From Ailanthus altissimus (Eukaryota; Streptophyta; Magnoliopsida; Sapindales; Simaroubaceae): DNA of 64,000 nt. The notes beneath the pieces were generated by a model. The model saw only the letters and a program-made list of their open reading frames with translations. It made no database searches and was not told where the DNA came from. This document shows, in pieces, positions 24,462 to 37,769 of this stretch; within the stretch, counting starts at the first letter, position 1; every line of letters starts with the position of its first letter. The DNA lies in assembly GCA_946807835.1 (NCBI GenBank), contig OX327703.1:7571501-7635500 (forward strand), in the 5' to 3' direction. A program made the position numbers and the translations under genes.

Positions 24462-25998
24462 CTGACAACATGAAAACACATAATTAAAAAAAAAATGTAA
24501 ATTTATCATAATTAAGCTAAGAACACAAAGCTTCAAATTTCTAATTAATACATATATATATTTTGTCACAAGGAACAAAAGCTTCTAATAAAGCCATAAG
24601 CTAGGTAAAATAAATAATTCACAATAAGACGTCCGATTTTAGTTTGTCTGTGGTGATAATTTGCATATGAAAGGTAATGAATCTTATGGTAAAAAAAATG
24701 AAATATTCCTATTCGGAGTAATTTTCTAGAAGAATAATCACCTCAAAAATAAAAAGGATAACATAACGTTAATCGTTCAGAGAATAGTATGGTGAAAATC
24801 AATTTATCGTTTATATTATCATTCTAGTTTTAAAACTGATCCTGTATTAATGAAAACACTTTAATAGACTTTTTTTAATAAAAATTCACTTTTATATACT
24901 TGCATTAGAAAAGTAATGTTAAGATTTCATTCTTTTTTGAAAAAAAAAAATTGTTATAATATTATAGATTTTATTTTATCAAATAATATAAAAACAAATT
25001 TTTTTGAAGAAAATATTATTAAAAATTGGGAAAAGGTGTTTCTAAAAATTAAAAACATCATATAAGTATTAGGGTTCAAATTATATTAAATTTTGAAAGT
25101 TATTTTTATTTATTAAAAATATATAAAAATTAAAATATTATGATAAAATTCAAAAAGAATATGTCACAAAAAATATATGAAATTAAATTGTTAAATTATT
25201 TGAAATAAATTGAAATCGTATAATTAATATTGACTAGGTGTTCACAACCACAGATGCTTTTTAAAAAAAAAAAAGAAACAATTTTTTTGTCATTTTATAA
25301 ATGGTCCTGCCTTCTACACATGGGATCCAAATCAAATTGAAAAATGTACGAAAATAATCCTTATTTAAAACTCATGATCTTTTATAAATACAAATTATTT
25401 GGGTAATTTTTATTAGTAAAAAGAAATAGACGATAATATCCTTATAATAACATAACTTAAAATTTGTTGTTTGAGAGCCATAAAATTAATAAATAAATGG
25501 CTCTCATTGTCCAAATAGATCAGGGAAAAAAAATCTATAGAAGAAAACAAATAATTTTGTGAATTAATATATCAAAAATTTATGATTTGTATGATTATTT
25601 CTTATATTTTATCATAATTTTTGAATTTATTTTTATTTAGTTTGTAAAAATATAAGTATGAAAATATTGTAATGAAATAGAGAAGAAGAATAAAATGTGC
25701 AGTAAGAAAAAATGGTGAATTAGGGAAAAAATAAAATTGGGGATGAAGAAGAAAGAAAAACTCAGAATTTCTTGCGCCTCGCATTTGAGGTGTTAGGGGA
25801 AGTTGCATGTGCATCTTAGCATCGTGGAATGGCATATAGCCCCTTCTCACAACACAAGACGAATATTAAAATACCCATTTCGTGCATGCCTCACTTTATT
25901 TTGAAATTTATTTTTTATTAATCAAATATTATTTTAATATATTTTTATTTTATTACATATGCCATCGATTATGAGTCAATTGTTTTATTCTTTAAAGA
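24462..25998. other. AT-rich non-coding DNA
   Basis: No gene is supported. It may contain the intron and first exon of the hAT-like gene at its left. The minus ORF 25,602-25,850 is low-complexity (Phe/Tyr-rich) and has no domain. Confidence 0.5.
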
Positions 25999-28260
25999 AA
26001 TGTATGAGAGTTTTAGTGATGGGGAAGAGAAATATACTGGGTTTGGTAACTTGAGTATTGTTGTTTCAAAGAACATCAATTATGAAGAGCTATTAAATAG
26101 GGTGTGTTTTTCACTAGGAGTTGATAATGTAGAGCATAGAGTGTCATTGAAGATTTTGTTGATGCAAAGAAATATAAGTTGATACAAATTAAGATTAAAG
26201 ATGACAACGATGTTTTGTTCTTTATTGGGATCAATAGAAGATTGTTATGTTATATATGCGGAACATTGGAACCTAGATCTTCTATATGTGAAGAAGATGC
26301 ACATGTGCCCATTCAGAACCAACTACTATGCCATAATCAATTCATGTCAGCAAGCCATACAAGGAAATGAGTTGCATAACTTTAACAATTTCAGCGTTTG
26401 TACATCTCACAAATATTACCGGGGACTATCATGATTATTCCCCACCAAGGTTTAATAAAGACCTAACATAAATACATTTCAATAGTCAAATAGATGAGGG
26501 TGTCAATGGTATTAGAATTGCTGATGATGTGGAAAAAGATAAAGGATTAGATGACGTTAAAAAAGAAAGGAATTGTTATGTTTCTAATATTTTCCTTAAT
26601 AAGGATGCACAAACATATACTTCGTCTAAAAGATAAGAGATAAAGTTAAAGTAGAAACATGGCATTTGGTTGTATCAAATAATATATCTAGTTTCAGAAC
26701 CGGGGATGTGTTTGTTAGAAAGTTGTATGATAACAAGGGTAAACTTTATTAGGCTATTAACATGCTTGCACTTAAGGATAATTAGAGTTTCAAAGTTTCA
26801 AGGTCTACTAAAGAACGATTCGAGTCAAAATGCAATAATGAGAGATACAAATGAAAAATACATGCAGTGTCGACGAATGCGAGAAAGTAATTCATCGTGT
26901 GCAAAATTGATACTGATCATACATATCAATTAGATCGATTGTGTGATGGTCACCGACAAGTGAAAAGTCAAATTATTGACAAATTCATTAAAAATAAGGT
27001 TGCATTAGTCAGTAGAGTTTGCAGACCCAAGGATATGCAAGCTCATATATGGAAGGAGTTTGAGATGGAGATAACGTATGACATTACTCGACAAGCTAGG
27101 GAGCATGCATACAAGTTGATAGTGGGCTCTCCGGAGGCTTCATTTAGATTACTCTTAGTATACTACTACGTGCTGGAAACTATATAACCTGAGTACCATT
27201 ATTCATATGGAAATTGATGACTACAATCACTTTAAATATTTATTTCTAGCATTAGATTATACATCAGGGGTTTTTCAGTCATCTATCAGGCCAATAATTG
27301 CAGTCAATAAAATATTTTTGAAAGGTGTATATCTAGGAACAATGTTTGTGACCGTATGTAAAGATGAAAATAAATTAAATATTTCCATTAGCATTGGGAT
27401 ATTGATTTAGATAACAATGCATCATGGACATGGTTTATAGCTAAACTCTAAGGTGTTATTAGTGATGTTGATGATCTTATTTTTATATTCGATCGACACA
27501 CAAGTATTGAGAATGCCATTTGAGAGGTATTTTTCAATGTTTATCATGGAATTTGTGTTTACCACTTAAAAAGAAATTTAGTCAATAGATACAAGTTACC
27601 ATCAGAGAAGAAGAAGAAGAAGAAGAAGAAATGAGAATTCCTAACTTCTTATTTTGTTGCTGCAAAAGTATATCGCTTTGCTGACTTTTGAGAGCAAATA
27701 AACAAGATGCGAGAGATGAAACCTAAGGCTGTAAAGTACTTGAAGGAGAATGTTGAGGTTCAAAAATAAGCACATCATGACTATAAACATTGTAGATTGC
27801 ATTAAAGCTATTACAAAAAATGCATGTTCTTTTCTTGTGACCACCTTAGTTGAATAGATACAAAAGTTAATATAGAACTAGTTTTTACATTGACATCGAG
27901 TGGTAGAAGGTATGACATTGTGAACAACAAGGTTTGTAAGTATAATGATAATCTAGTTGCATGACAATTCATCATGTGGATAAAGTACGATTTATTGTGA
28001 AAGACAAACTTTGAAAAGGAATAGTGGACATCCATAAAAAGTTATATAGTTGTCGGAAGTTTGAGTTCTAGCAACTACCTTGTGCCCATACTCTTGCGGT
28101 ATGTAGGCAAACTAGATTACAATATCAAAGTTTGTGTTCAACATATTACACATCAAAGTGCTTATTACGTGCATATATCAAGCCAGTAAATTCAGTTGAC
28201 CATCCGTCAGATTGAATTATTTCAAATGCATTAAGAGATGTCGACATCCAACCTCTTATC
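25999..28260 (+). pseudogene. Mutator-like (MULE) transposase pseudogene
   Basis: The start is ATG 26,000. The N-terminal domain (NINYEELLNRVCFSLGV; KIKDDNDVLFF) is typical of plant MULEs. Around 26,600-26,870 MLALKDN and STKERFESKC mark the zinc-finger-like DNA-binding part. RPKDMQAHIWKEF and QAREHAYKLIVGSPEASF lie at about 27,030-27,150. The DDE region shows IIAVNKIFLKG at about 27,291, where the first catalytic Asp is Asn (AAT for GAT), and FIFDRHTSIENA at about 27,485 with the second Asp intact. KAAKVYRFADF and MKPKAVKYLKE follow. The SWIM finger CRKFEF*QLPCAHTLAVCRQ is at 28,051-28,110. Multiple stops and a GAA run break it. No terminal inverted repeats were identified. Confidence 0.87.
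27607..27630 (+). repeat. (GAA)8 microsatellite within MULE pseudogene
   Basis: Eight GAA units follow LPSE in the transposase frame and would encode a lysine run. Intact MULEs have no such run here, so it expanded after the copy died or is tolerated slippage. Confidence 0.9.
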
Positions 28261-30860
28261 GGACGTCAGCAATTAAGGAAGCATATGGCTATTGTTATTA
28301 CTATTATTTTTTATTCTTTTTTCTTTTTTCTTTTTTCTCTACCACTTGGCACGCACCTATTGGGCACGCTCGTAGCAAGGCTTCTCGTTGCTTGCCATGT
28401 GGCAAGCAGCGAGGACGCACAAATTTGATAGTGTGCGTACCATATGATGAGAGGCGTACTCTAGACGTGCGGGACATCTCGCAACAAGAGATGCATACGC
28501 ACCATGCATTGTGAGACGTAGCAGTTTCAATTATCTTCTCCAACAAAAATCATTTTGTATCCATTTTTAATTATTTTTCAATCGTTTTCAATCAAATTTA
28601 TTTATTTTCAATCTATACTACTTCAAATCTACTCATTTTCCATCATTTTTAAAAACAATACCAAAACAAAAATACTAATAGCCCTCGACATGTAGAAAAA
28701 TTCTGCGTGGCTAATTTGTCAAGTTATCTGAATCCTTGTTTTGTTGTCGTTATGTAAAAAAAAAAGTTGTTCTCGGTATAGGTAATTTCTCACTATCCTA
28801 TTAATCTTGTGCACAAGAAACTACAGAAGAAAACAAAACTAATCTAAATGTGGTTTTCCTTAGAATAGACTAGCCTTTTCATCTATAAAGAGTGTAACTT
28901 CATCATCATTATTCTTTTGCTCCAAAATATATATATATATATATAATCAAAATATAAAGAAGGTATTCATGGCCAAATCTCTTCACGGCGATGATGTATT
29001 GGGTCATCGTTGCTTTCACTAGAGGATATTCTTCCTTCACTAAGGGAACGCAGTCCACTCGGCCAAGACCAAGACATGTCCATGGCCAAACCCCTCAATC
29101 GTCAGTGAAAAACTTTGCAGCCTTCCAAACAGAGACGATCATGAGACAACTCTAATTAAATCACGAGATTTTTCTTTTCTTTTTCTTCGCCTTCTTTATT
29201 TGGAATAAGTCGATCAATGTGCATATATATTTAACTTCAAAAAATAAAATATACCAAATAGGCAGTGCAACATACCAGGATTTCTCTCAAGATTTCTGGT
29301 AAAAATTGAAGTGCATCACTTATCACCACTTGAATTTTGACTCCAAAGCTAGCTAGCCTATAGCTATGTTGTTGGGAAGAACTTCTTGAAATTTTTTCTC
29401 TGATCTCTTACAAATGGAACTAGTTTTAGGTTATATGCTTGCGTTCAAGTAAAAAATTCAGAGACCTTTTCTTTAAAAAAAAATTATCGAAAGGTAGAAG
29501 AAGACGGATGAAAAAAAGAAAAATAAACAAAACACAAAGGGCACGTCGATTCGTCCAACTCTTTGTTAATGAATTAGCAATTGTTTATGGGGTCAAAAGG
29601 TAACCAGAAAGCAGTGATAGAATAAAAATTTTGTAAGCAAAAGAAAAGCAGTGATATTCAATCCTCGCATCCCACTTACAAGTTCTTTGGCTTTTTGTCA
29701 GCGCACGCTTTAGAAAATAGTAATAAAAAATTAAATAAAATAAAAAGTGAACATGATAATGGGATTACCACAAACTCTTCTTCACTTGGTTGTATATTAG
29801 ATGCTCACAGTCTCCATTCTTGACTCATCAACCACAAATAAAATTAAATGGCCTAACCAATGGGTTTGTTAAAGAAGCAGAAAGAATAATCAAGAAACAG
29901 AGCCAGTATATGTTTAAAACCAAAATTTTAACCCAAAAAAGAAAAAGTTGAAATACTCATCCAACCATTAAATTTATTTATTTATTTATTTTTGTCTGTA
30001 CAGCTCCTGACCTAATAATAATAAGGTTAAAAAATTTAATTTTAAAATTTAAGGTTTAAAGTTTATAATTTAAGATTTAGGATTTAGAATTTATAAATAA
30101 TAATTTAGCAGATTTGAATTGTAAGTAATTATTATAATTTTTTGAATTGTAATGTGATAAATGTATAAAAAAAATTAGTAATTAAAAAGAAAAGTTAACA
30201 AGAATTTTTTTTTTTTTTGCTTTCGGCAACTGTACCTTTTTTCTCTTCTAATTTTTGTTTTGAGTGGTGGAGAATTCAACTTTTGATCTTAGGAGCCTGC
30301 ACTATTACTGAAATAGAAAAAACAGAAAAAAGATCACGTTCCCTTTTAGTTCCACTAAACCCACCACTTCCCAAAAAAAAAAATAGAAATTAAAATTCGC
30401 CAAACTGATGTTATCGAACCTGGGCACTTCGAAATCTTCAAACCACATTTACAAAAATAAAATTGTTTGGGAAAACAACAAAAACTGGTGTAGTATTTAA
30501 AATTGTCTTTTTGTCAATAATGGAAGACATTCATTCAAAATAATGAAGGCTCCTGAAATTCTCCGCGTAATATTGTTGAATGGTTATTGTGTTTTGTTTC
30601 CCCTAAGGATCTCGGTCTAATACCAGCTCACTAAGAGAAGGATTCGTTCCGCAATAAGGCCTGAAATTACAAGGGTTCAATAAAGAAATGGTCTTCGGGC
30701 TCAGTTTCTCAAGAGTTTTTTGCTCGAATTTCATGGCGTAAGACTCCCATACTGAATCACCAGAACCCAAGAAGGCCCAAGAAGCTCAGGGGTCAGTAAC
30801 AGTAAAAAGCTATCCATTTTACTCCCTTAAAAACGGCTTCAGCGTACAAAGCAATCAAGC
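28261..30860. other. Non-coding DNA with short repeats
   Basis: No gene is supported. At 28,300-28,345 there is a CTTTTTT-type pyrimidine run. It is followed to 28,520 by a GC-richer block (CACTTGGCACGCACC..., TGTGGCAAGCAGCGAGG) that may be the 3' tail of the MULE. An AT microsatellite lies at about 28,927-28,945. A 38-residue minus frame (28,967-29,083) could be a stray exon but is too short to judge. A TTTA run lies near 29,970. Confidence 0.45.
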
Positions 30861-31036
30861 CACTACAGAAAAATTAGCCTTTTGCGACAGTGTTGCAATG
30901 GTAAATAGCCGTGTTGCAATGGTAAATAGCCGTTGCATAAATAGACGTTATAAATTTTTGCGATGACCGTTTAATTGTCACAAAAAATTTGCGTAGATTA
31001 ACCCTTTTTGCGACGACTAAACAGTCGTCGCAAAAA
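30861..31036 (+). repeat. CACTA left terminus with subterminal repeats
   Basis: CACTACAG tip, then a 21-bp exact tandem duplication (30,891-30,911 and 30,912-30,932), then variants of TTTTGCGAC/GTCGCAAAA. At 31,005-31,036 there is a perfect inverted repeat: 14-bp arms TTTTTGCGACGACT around AAAC. Arrays of such words are the transposase binding sites of CACTA ends. Confidence 0.8.
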
Positions 31037-33431
31037 GCTCTACCTTAAGAAAAAAAACTTATTTTTCTTTTGCATTTTATAGTTTTAATTTTTTCAAATA
31101 TAATCAAACTAAAATAATTATATAAAATATTTAAATAATTAAATTTATTATACAAAATTCTAAAAATATAACATAACATGGAGAAAATATGAAAAAAATA
31201 ATATTATTAACAATCCTAAAAAATTATTAAAAATCATAAATAAATACAAATAAATAAAATATAATCTTTAATAATATTTTAATGATACAAAAAAATAAAA
31301 TAAAAAATCTAGCAAGTTTGTTCTGTCTTTAATACATCATTTACTTTCTTATATGCATTTGCTATTGTAATGACAACGTTCTCACACTGGTTCAATATGT
31401 TGTCTCTCTACAAGTAAAAAATGCAAAGTGAATAACCAGTAAACTTGCAGTAATAGAAAACAAGATGCACATAAGACTACATTAATTACAGACAAACAAC
31501 GCAATCACATTATAGCAAAATTTTGCATAAAGTTCTAATTTAATTTAATTCAAATGTCATCCATAACAAGAGCAGGCAATAGTAATAGTATCGGGAGTTA
31601 AATTCTAATTAAAATAATATTTTTTTATTTTTGAAGAGAATTTTTTATATATAAACAAAAAAAATTACAAAGCTAAAATAAAGGTTTAAAAAAAAAGCTA
31701 AAACTAATATTTATTCTTAAAACTAAATAAATATTTGTTAAATCCCCAAATCTCAAAGCAGTAAATTTTACACCAACTTTCAGATCATCTTCTTTATCAT
31801 GAATATAATCTTACATATCATTCATTATGTAGCAAAATAAAGAGTCATCTACATACTCCATCTCATTAGACCATTGGATCCTAAAATCTTTAAGCAACAA
31901 TGAGAAGTAGAGAAGGTATCTATAGATCAATTAAATAGACAATATTTGGAACCATAAAACAATGAACAATCTATAATATTCATAACATAAGTTGATAATG
32001 AATTGTTAAAAATAAAATCTTAAACAATAAAGTGGTAGAAGGATAACACACCAGAATCAAAAAGTTAAGCCCAGACAGGCTTGAGGCTAAACCAAAAAGT
32101 TTTGTTATACAAGCACATCAGTCATTCTATATGAACACTGAACTAAGTAAAGCAGAGAAAAAAAGTAAAAACCAATAGAGAACAAATATTGAACTAAAAA
32201 CTTATGTTGGCTTTGCTATATAAAGAACATTGTCGAAACAAGTAAATAATTATTTTAAAAAAGAAAGAAATAAAAAATAGTTTTATGCATCCATGCACAA
32301 TTGGAATCTAATACAGATAAAGGAAAGGGGTGAAGGAGGTGTAAGAAAAATTGTAATAATTAAAGTTTTATTTAATTGGGTTAGTGGGCTATTCAATTGT
32401 AACCTACAAAAAGAGCAGAATGAGTTTAGAAGAACACTCATAACTCCGTATTTGCACCTCAATAGTCAAAGATGACCTAATTCCCACAACACGCTTTACC
32501 ATGTAGTTGATAATATGGATGCAATTTAGCAAAGATATTAGATTAAAATATGGAAAAGAAAAAAATATGATTTTTTGGTTGCTTATGCATTTAATTTTTG
32601 GCTAACAATCATGTTCTTTTTCAATTGATTATAAACTAACCAACACAAAATTAAACTACAAATCACATAAAATGTTAAAAAAAAAAAAAGAAATTTTACT
32701 TGTTTAGGCTCTCCATTTGATTTTTAAATAAAAAAAGTTAGAACGAAATCGAAGGAAATGGAATTTTCAACAGTGGTGGTGGATGAGGATGATGTTGATG
32801 ATGATTGTTCCAACGCTGAAAATTTACAAGAATTGGTCACAAGACTTACCCTTCTAAAGGAATTCTCAATAGATGATGATATGTACAATAATTATTTATT
32901 CTATATTCTTTTGTGTAAAAAATAAGCTTCATCAACAACAAAGAGCTTCACCAAAAAGATGAAAATATCAAAAACTCAAGTAAAGTCACCTCATAGAAAT
33001 AATATGTTATATGAACTAAATATATTTTGACAAGCCATGATGATAGTTTTATAGCTCTGTATATAATTTGAGTTGAATGTTTACCACTTTTGGTAATAAA
33101 AATATGAATTTTCTCTAAGTTGGCTCAATGTAGATATATATTAAAAAACTAAAAATACAAAGAGGTTGGAGACAATTTACCCAATTTGTCAAAAGTTTGG
33201 TTGAAAAAAAAAAATGCAAGCATTATTAGGTCACGTGGGCCAAGTGTGGGAGAAAAATAATGAATAAAAAAAAAGAGAAGTTTTTTAATTCTTTGATAGA
33301 AATTTGAGAGAGATTGGTCTGATAGAAATTGAGAGAGAGAAGAAAACCGAGAGAAAGCTTAAGCAATTGAGAAAGAGACAAAGAAAAGAAAAAAGAAAAA
33401 AGAAAAATAAAAGAAAAAAATGTTTACGTTG
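31037..33431. other. AT-rich non-coding interior
   Basis: No gene is supported. On the minus strand at about 31,310-31,405 an acceptor-like TACTTGTAG precedes a 30-odd-residue stretch (NILNQCENVVITIANAY...) ending in a stop. It could be a last exon of the element's own gene. A 55-residue plus frame starting at ATG 32,758 (acidic, with LQELVTRLTLLKEF) is unrecognised. Neither is strong enough to call. Confidence 0.4.
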
Positions 33432-33717
33432 TGAATAAAAAGATGAAGAAGTAAAAATTTTGAATTAAAATATAAAGTATAAATATAAATAAATATTTTT
33501 ATAAATATATTAATATTTATATTTGTTTTTCACTTGTACATAAATAAAAGTACTCGTTTATATTTATAGAGGGAAGGAATGAAAAAGAAATAAAATTTTT
33601 TTAATGTAGAATTTTGGTTGAGGATACTATTTTTGATACTGTTCATCTATATGATAATATTTATTTATATGACACTGTTCACTTGTATAGCATTGTTCAA
33701 TATTACATTTATAACAC
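33432..33717 (-). repeat. 3' LTR of second copia element
   Basis: Matches 39,356-39,657. Both contain TATATTTATAGAG (TATA region), TTTGGTTGAGGATACTAT and repeated GTTCA-TATATGA words. Confidence 0.9.
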
Positions 33718-34129
33718 TCCCCTTTGGACTCCATCATAATCCCAACTTTCCCTTTAGGCTACAATTATCCTTTTAGGCTATACTATTTTTAATTGTATTT
33801 TACATTGTCAAAGAAATACAACTCTATTTTGTATAACGGTGTCTAATGTGTTTAATACTGCCTCATTAAAAATTTTATCAGTAAAATCTAGTGGGATAAA
33901 ACTTGGTCGAAGAAAAAAAGAGTGCAATACACGTTTGTAACTAATACTTTTCTTCTTCTAAAAGAATATGCTCCTCCTGATGAAATGCTCCCATTCAAAG
34001 TAACATCCTATCAGTTTGCTAACTTATTGAGCCAACGCATGCTAATATTGTAAACCAGTTCCTCAAAAGTTGAAGTTTGTGGAGATTTAGTGAACAAATC
34101 TGCAAAGTTGTCAATAGAACGTATTTGTT

Positions 34130-37100
34130 TTACATCAATCTTCTTGTTTTGTTGCAGTTCATGGGTATAGAAAAATTTTGAAAAAATATGTTTGGTTTTA
34201 TCTTATTTGATATATCTACCTCTAACTTGAGTAATATAAGCTGCATTATCTTCATATATTGTTGTTGAAATATCTGTTGCAGAAAGTAGGCTACATGTAC
34301 TCTGAATGTGATGAATCCCGGATCGTAGCCATATGTATTCCCTACTTGCTTCGTGGAGTGCAAGAATCTCAGAGTGATTTGATGAGGTGGCTACAAAAGT
34401 TTGCTTTGTGGATCGCCATGAGATTGTTGTAGGTAAAAACATAACCCAGTTTGTGAGCGAGCCTTATGAGGATCAGATAAGTACCCAGCATTTGCATATT
34501 CAACTAGACCTGAATTTTCTGTTAGCTTATTAGAATAAAATAGTCCCAAATTTATTGTTCTACATAGATAACGAAATATATATTTGACATCATTCTAATG
34601 ACGTCGAGTTGGTACAGAGCTAAATCTTGCCAATAAATTTATTGCAAAAGCTATGTCCGGTCTAGTACATTGGGCTAAATACAATAAAGCACAAATTGCA
34701 TTTGGATATGGTACTTCTGGACTAAGTATTTTCTCATCATCTTTTTTAGGACGGAATGGATCTTTTTAAGGATCAAGAGACCAAACAACCATAGGGGTAC
34801 TTAATGGATGGGCTTTATCCATGTTGAATATTTTCAAAATCTTTTCAATATATGTGGAATGATAGATAAATGTTCCATTTGATTTGTACTCGATCTGCAA
34901 GCCGAGACAGTATTTGGTATTCTCTAGGTCTTTCATTTCAAATTCCTTCTTTAAGTATTCTGCAGTTTTCAAGAACTCTTCATGAGTTCCGATCAAATTC
35001 ATGTCATCCACATATACAGCTACAATAACAAATTCACTGTTTGACTTCTTTATGAATACACATAAACATATTATGTTGTTAATATAACCTTCTTTTATCA
35101 AATATTCACTTAGACGGTTATACCACATGCGCCCAAATTATTTTAATCCATATAAAGATTTCTGTAGCTTGATTGAGTACAAATTTCGATTATATACTTC
35201 AAGCATTTTAAATCCTTTAGGGATTTTCATATAAATATCTATTTCAAGTGATCCATATAGATATGCCGTTACTACATCCATAAGATGTATACCAAGATTT
35301 TCTGAGACTGTCAAACTTATCAGAAATCTAAATGTAATTGTGTCCATCACGAGGGAATAAGTTTCATCATAATCAATACCAGGTTTCTGCGAGAAACCTT
35401 GAGCAACAAGTCTTGCTTTGTATCTGATGACTTCATTGTTTTTATTACTTTTTCGTACAAAAACCCATTTATATCCTACGGGTTTGACATCTTCAGGTGT
35501 CTAGACTACAGGTCCAAATACTTTTTGTTTAGTTAGTGAAGTCAATTCTGTTTGTATTGCTTCTTTTCATTGAAATCAATCATGCATTTCTCTATATTCA
35601 TCAATAGATTGTGGCTCAAAATCATCATTCATAATTTTAGTGGCTATTGCAAATGAGAACACATTATCAACGATTGTTTTATCTTGTTGTCACATTTCTC
35701 CTATATAAGCATAATTTATACTATTTTCTTCATTTTGAAACTCTTGTGTCTTTTTTTAGACTAATATTTCTTCTAAAACTTTTTTTCCTTCAGGGACTTG
35801 TGTCTCTTTAGGGACTATTAATCCTTCTGTTGTTTTAGAGAATGTGGATTCATTTGCTCGAGCATTATTTTCAATAGGATCTTGTGTTTTTCTTTTTCTT
35901 TTTTGCGGAACAGTATCCTTTGAACCAATTGGTCTACCACGATTCTGTCGTGCTGCGGATGATTCATTTGTTGCTATTTGATTAGATTGTTCTACAGGAA
36001 CAATCACCCGGGCTGGTGTATTAGCAGCTGGTATAAATGATTTGGTTACTTTTGATGCATCTGTAAATGCGTCTAATAATTCATTTGCTATTATTTGAAG
36101 ATGAACAATTCTTTGTACCTTATTTTTACATTGAGTTGTGCGAGGGTCTAAATGAGACATAGTAGTCATTTTTCAAGAAAGTTCATACCTTACTTCAAGA
36201 GGCAAATTTCTTTCCCCAAATGATGGGAATACTGTCTCTCAAAATGACAATCCATAAATCGTGCGGTAAACAGATCACCTGTCAAGGGTTCAAGATATCT
36301 TATAATTGATGGTGAGTTAAAACCAATATAAATCGCCAACTAATGTTGAGGTCCCATCTTAGTGCGTTGAGGGGGTGCTATAGGTATATATACAGCACAA
36401 CCAAATGTACGCAAATGGGATATATTAGGTTGATGACCAAGTACAAGTTGTAATGGAGAATATTGATGATAAGCAGTGGGTCTAAAATGAATTAATGCTA
36501 CAGTATGCAATATAGCATGTCCCCATGCAGAAGTTGGTAATTGTGCGCGCATAAATAAAGTACGTGCAATTACCTGAAGTCGTTTAATTAAGAATTCTGT
36601 CAATCCATTTTGTGTGTGAACATGTAGTACAGGTTGTTCTACTTCAATTCCCACTGATGTACAGTAGTCATCAAATGTTTTGGATGTAAACTCACCAACA
36701 TTGTCTAAACGTATTGTCTTAATAGGGTATTCTGAAAATTGTACCATTAATTTAATAATATGTGCCATTAATTTTGTAAATGCAACATTTCGTGTAGATA
36801 ATAAACACACATGTGACCACCGCGCAGATGCATCAATTAAAATCATAAAATAGCAAAAAGGTCCACTTGGTGGATGAATTGGTCCACATATATCTCCTTG
36901 GACCCTTTGTAAGAATGATGGAGATTCTAAACTAATCTTAGAAGGAGATGGTCTAACTATGAGTTTGCCTTGTGAGCAAGTAGTACAAATATTTTCATTG
37001 GATTATAGAATCTTCAGGTCCTTTAACTGATGTCCATGAAAATTTTTAACTATCCTACGCATCATTGTTGATCTTGGATGACCAAGACGGTCATGCCATA

Positions 37101-37580
37101 GTGTAAAAATTTTTGGATCACTGAACTTCTGGTTCATTACTGTATAGCTTTCAGTTGAATTTATAACTGTATAATATAAATCCGATGATGAAGCATGAAA
37201 CTTTTCAAGTATGCATTTTTTGTTTGAGACATTAAAAGTAATACATAGATATTCTACATTATTTCATTTAAGGTCTCAATGTGATATCCATTTCGGCAGA
37301 TATCTTTAAAGCTCAGCAGATTTCTTCTAGATCTACCAGCATATAAAGCCTTATTTATATACAATTTTGTTCTATTTTTTAACAAGATTGTTGCTCTTCC
37401 AGAGCCTTCAATTAGATCTGTAAGACCTGATATAATATTAACTTTCCATTCAATCATTGTTAGTTTTGAGAAATATTTTTATCTTTTAAGATAGTGTGTG
37501 TAGTTGCACTATCAGTCAAACAGACATCCCCATCTTTTTTCTCTAGAGTGGACAGTTCATTTTTGGAAGCCATATCCTTT
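34130..37580 (-). pseudogene. Copia pol of second element (stops and frameshifts)
   Basis: Protease: CLTDSATTHTILKDK near 37,490-37,530, where the usual DSG(A/C) reads DSAT. Pre-integrase and integrase lie at about 36,340-37,080. GDICGPIHPPSGPF, MILIDASARWSHV (first D), RLDNVGEF (second D; G of DNAGEF is V) and GLTEFLIKRLQ (catalytic E) are all visible. Reverse transcriptase (34,766-35,480) shows KIPKGFKML, QKSLYGLK and AVYVDDMNLIGT (intact YVDD). RNase H (34,203-34,442) shows ISWRSTKQTFVATSSNHSE and YEDNAA. The frame is broken at about 35,130-35,140, 35,350-35,750 and 36,170-36,340. A same-family scrap lies in opposite orientation at 42.3-43.6 kb. Confidence 0.88.
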
Positions 37581-37769
37581 AATAAAATATTTAACATTAG
37601 AAAATAAAAATTACAAAAAAAACATGAAGAGAAACCAACATAATAAATATTAAAAACAAGAAAAGATACAACATACTGACATAAAATAAAAGTACAAATA
37701 TAGAGCCTTAAATAATTAATGCCCTATTTTCAATTTTTAAAGAAATCAGAGACTTTTAGATGAGTATGA

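Noticed and set aside
28212..28546. Overlapping 100- and 80-residue frames on both strands
   Set aside because: Shadows across the GC-richer tail of the MULE pseudogene; no domain.
28967..29083. 38-residue minus-strand frame (MDMSWSWPSGLRSLSEGR...)
   Set aside because: Codon use looks plausible for a last exon, but it is too short and has no neighbouring exon that I can see.
32758..32925. 55-residue acidic plus-strand frame
   Set aside because: Short, no recognised family, no supporting splice or promoter context.
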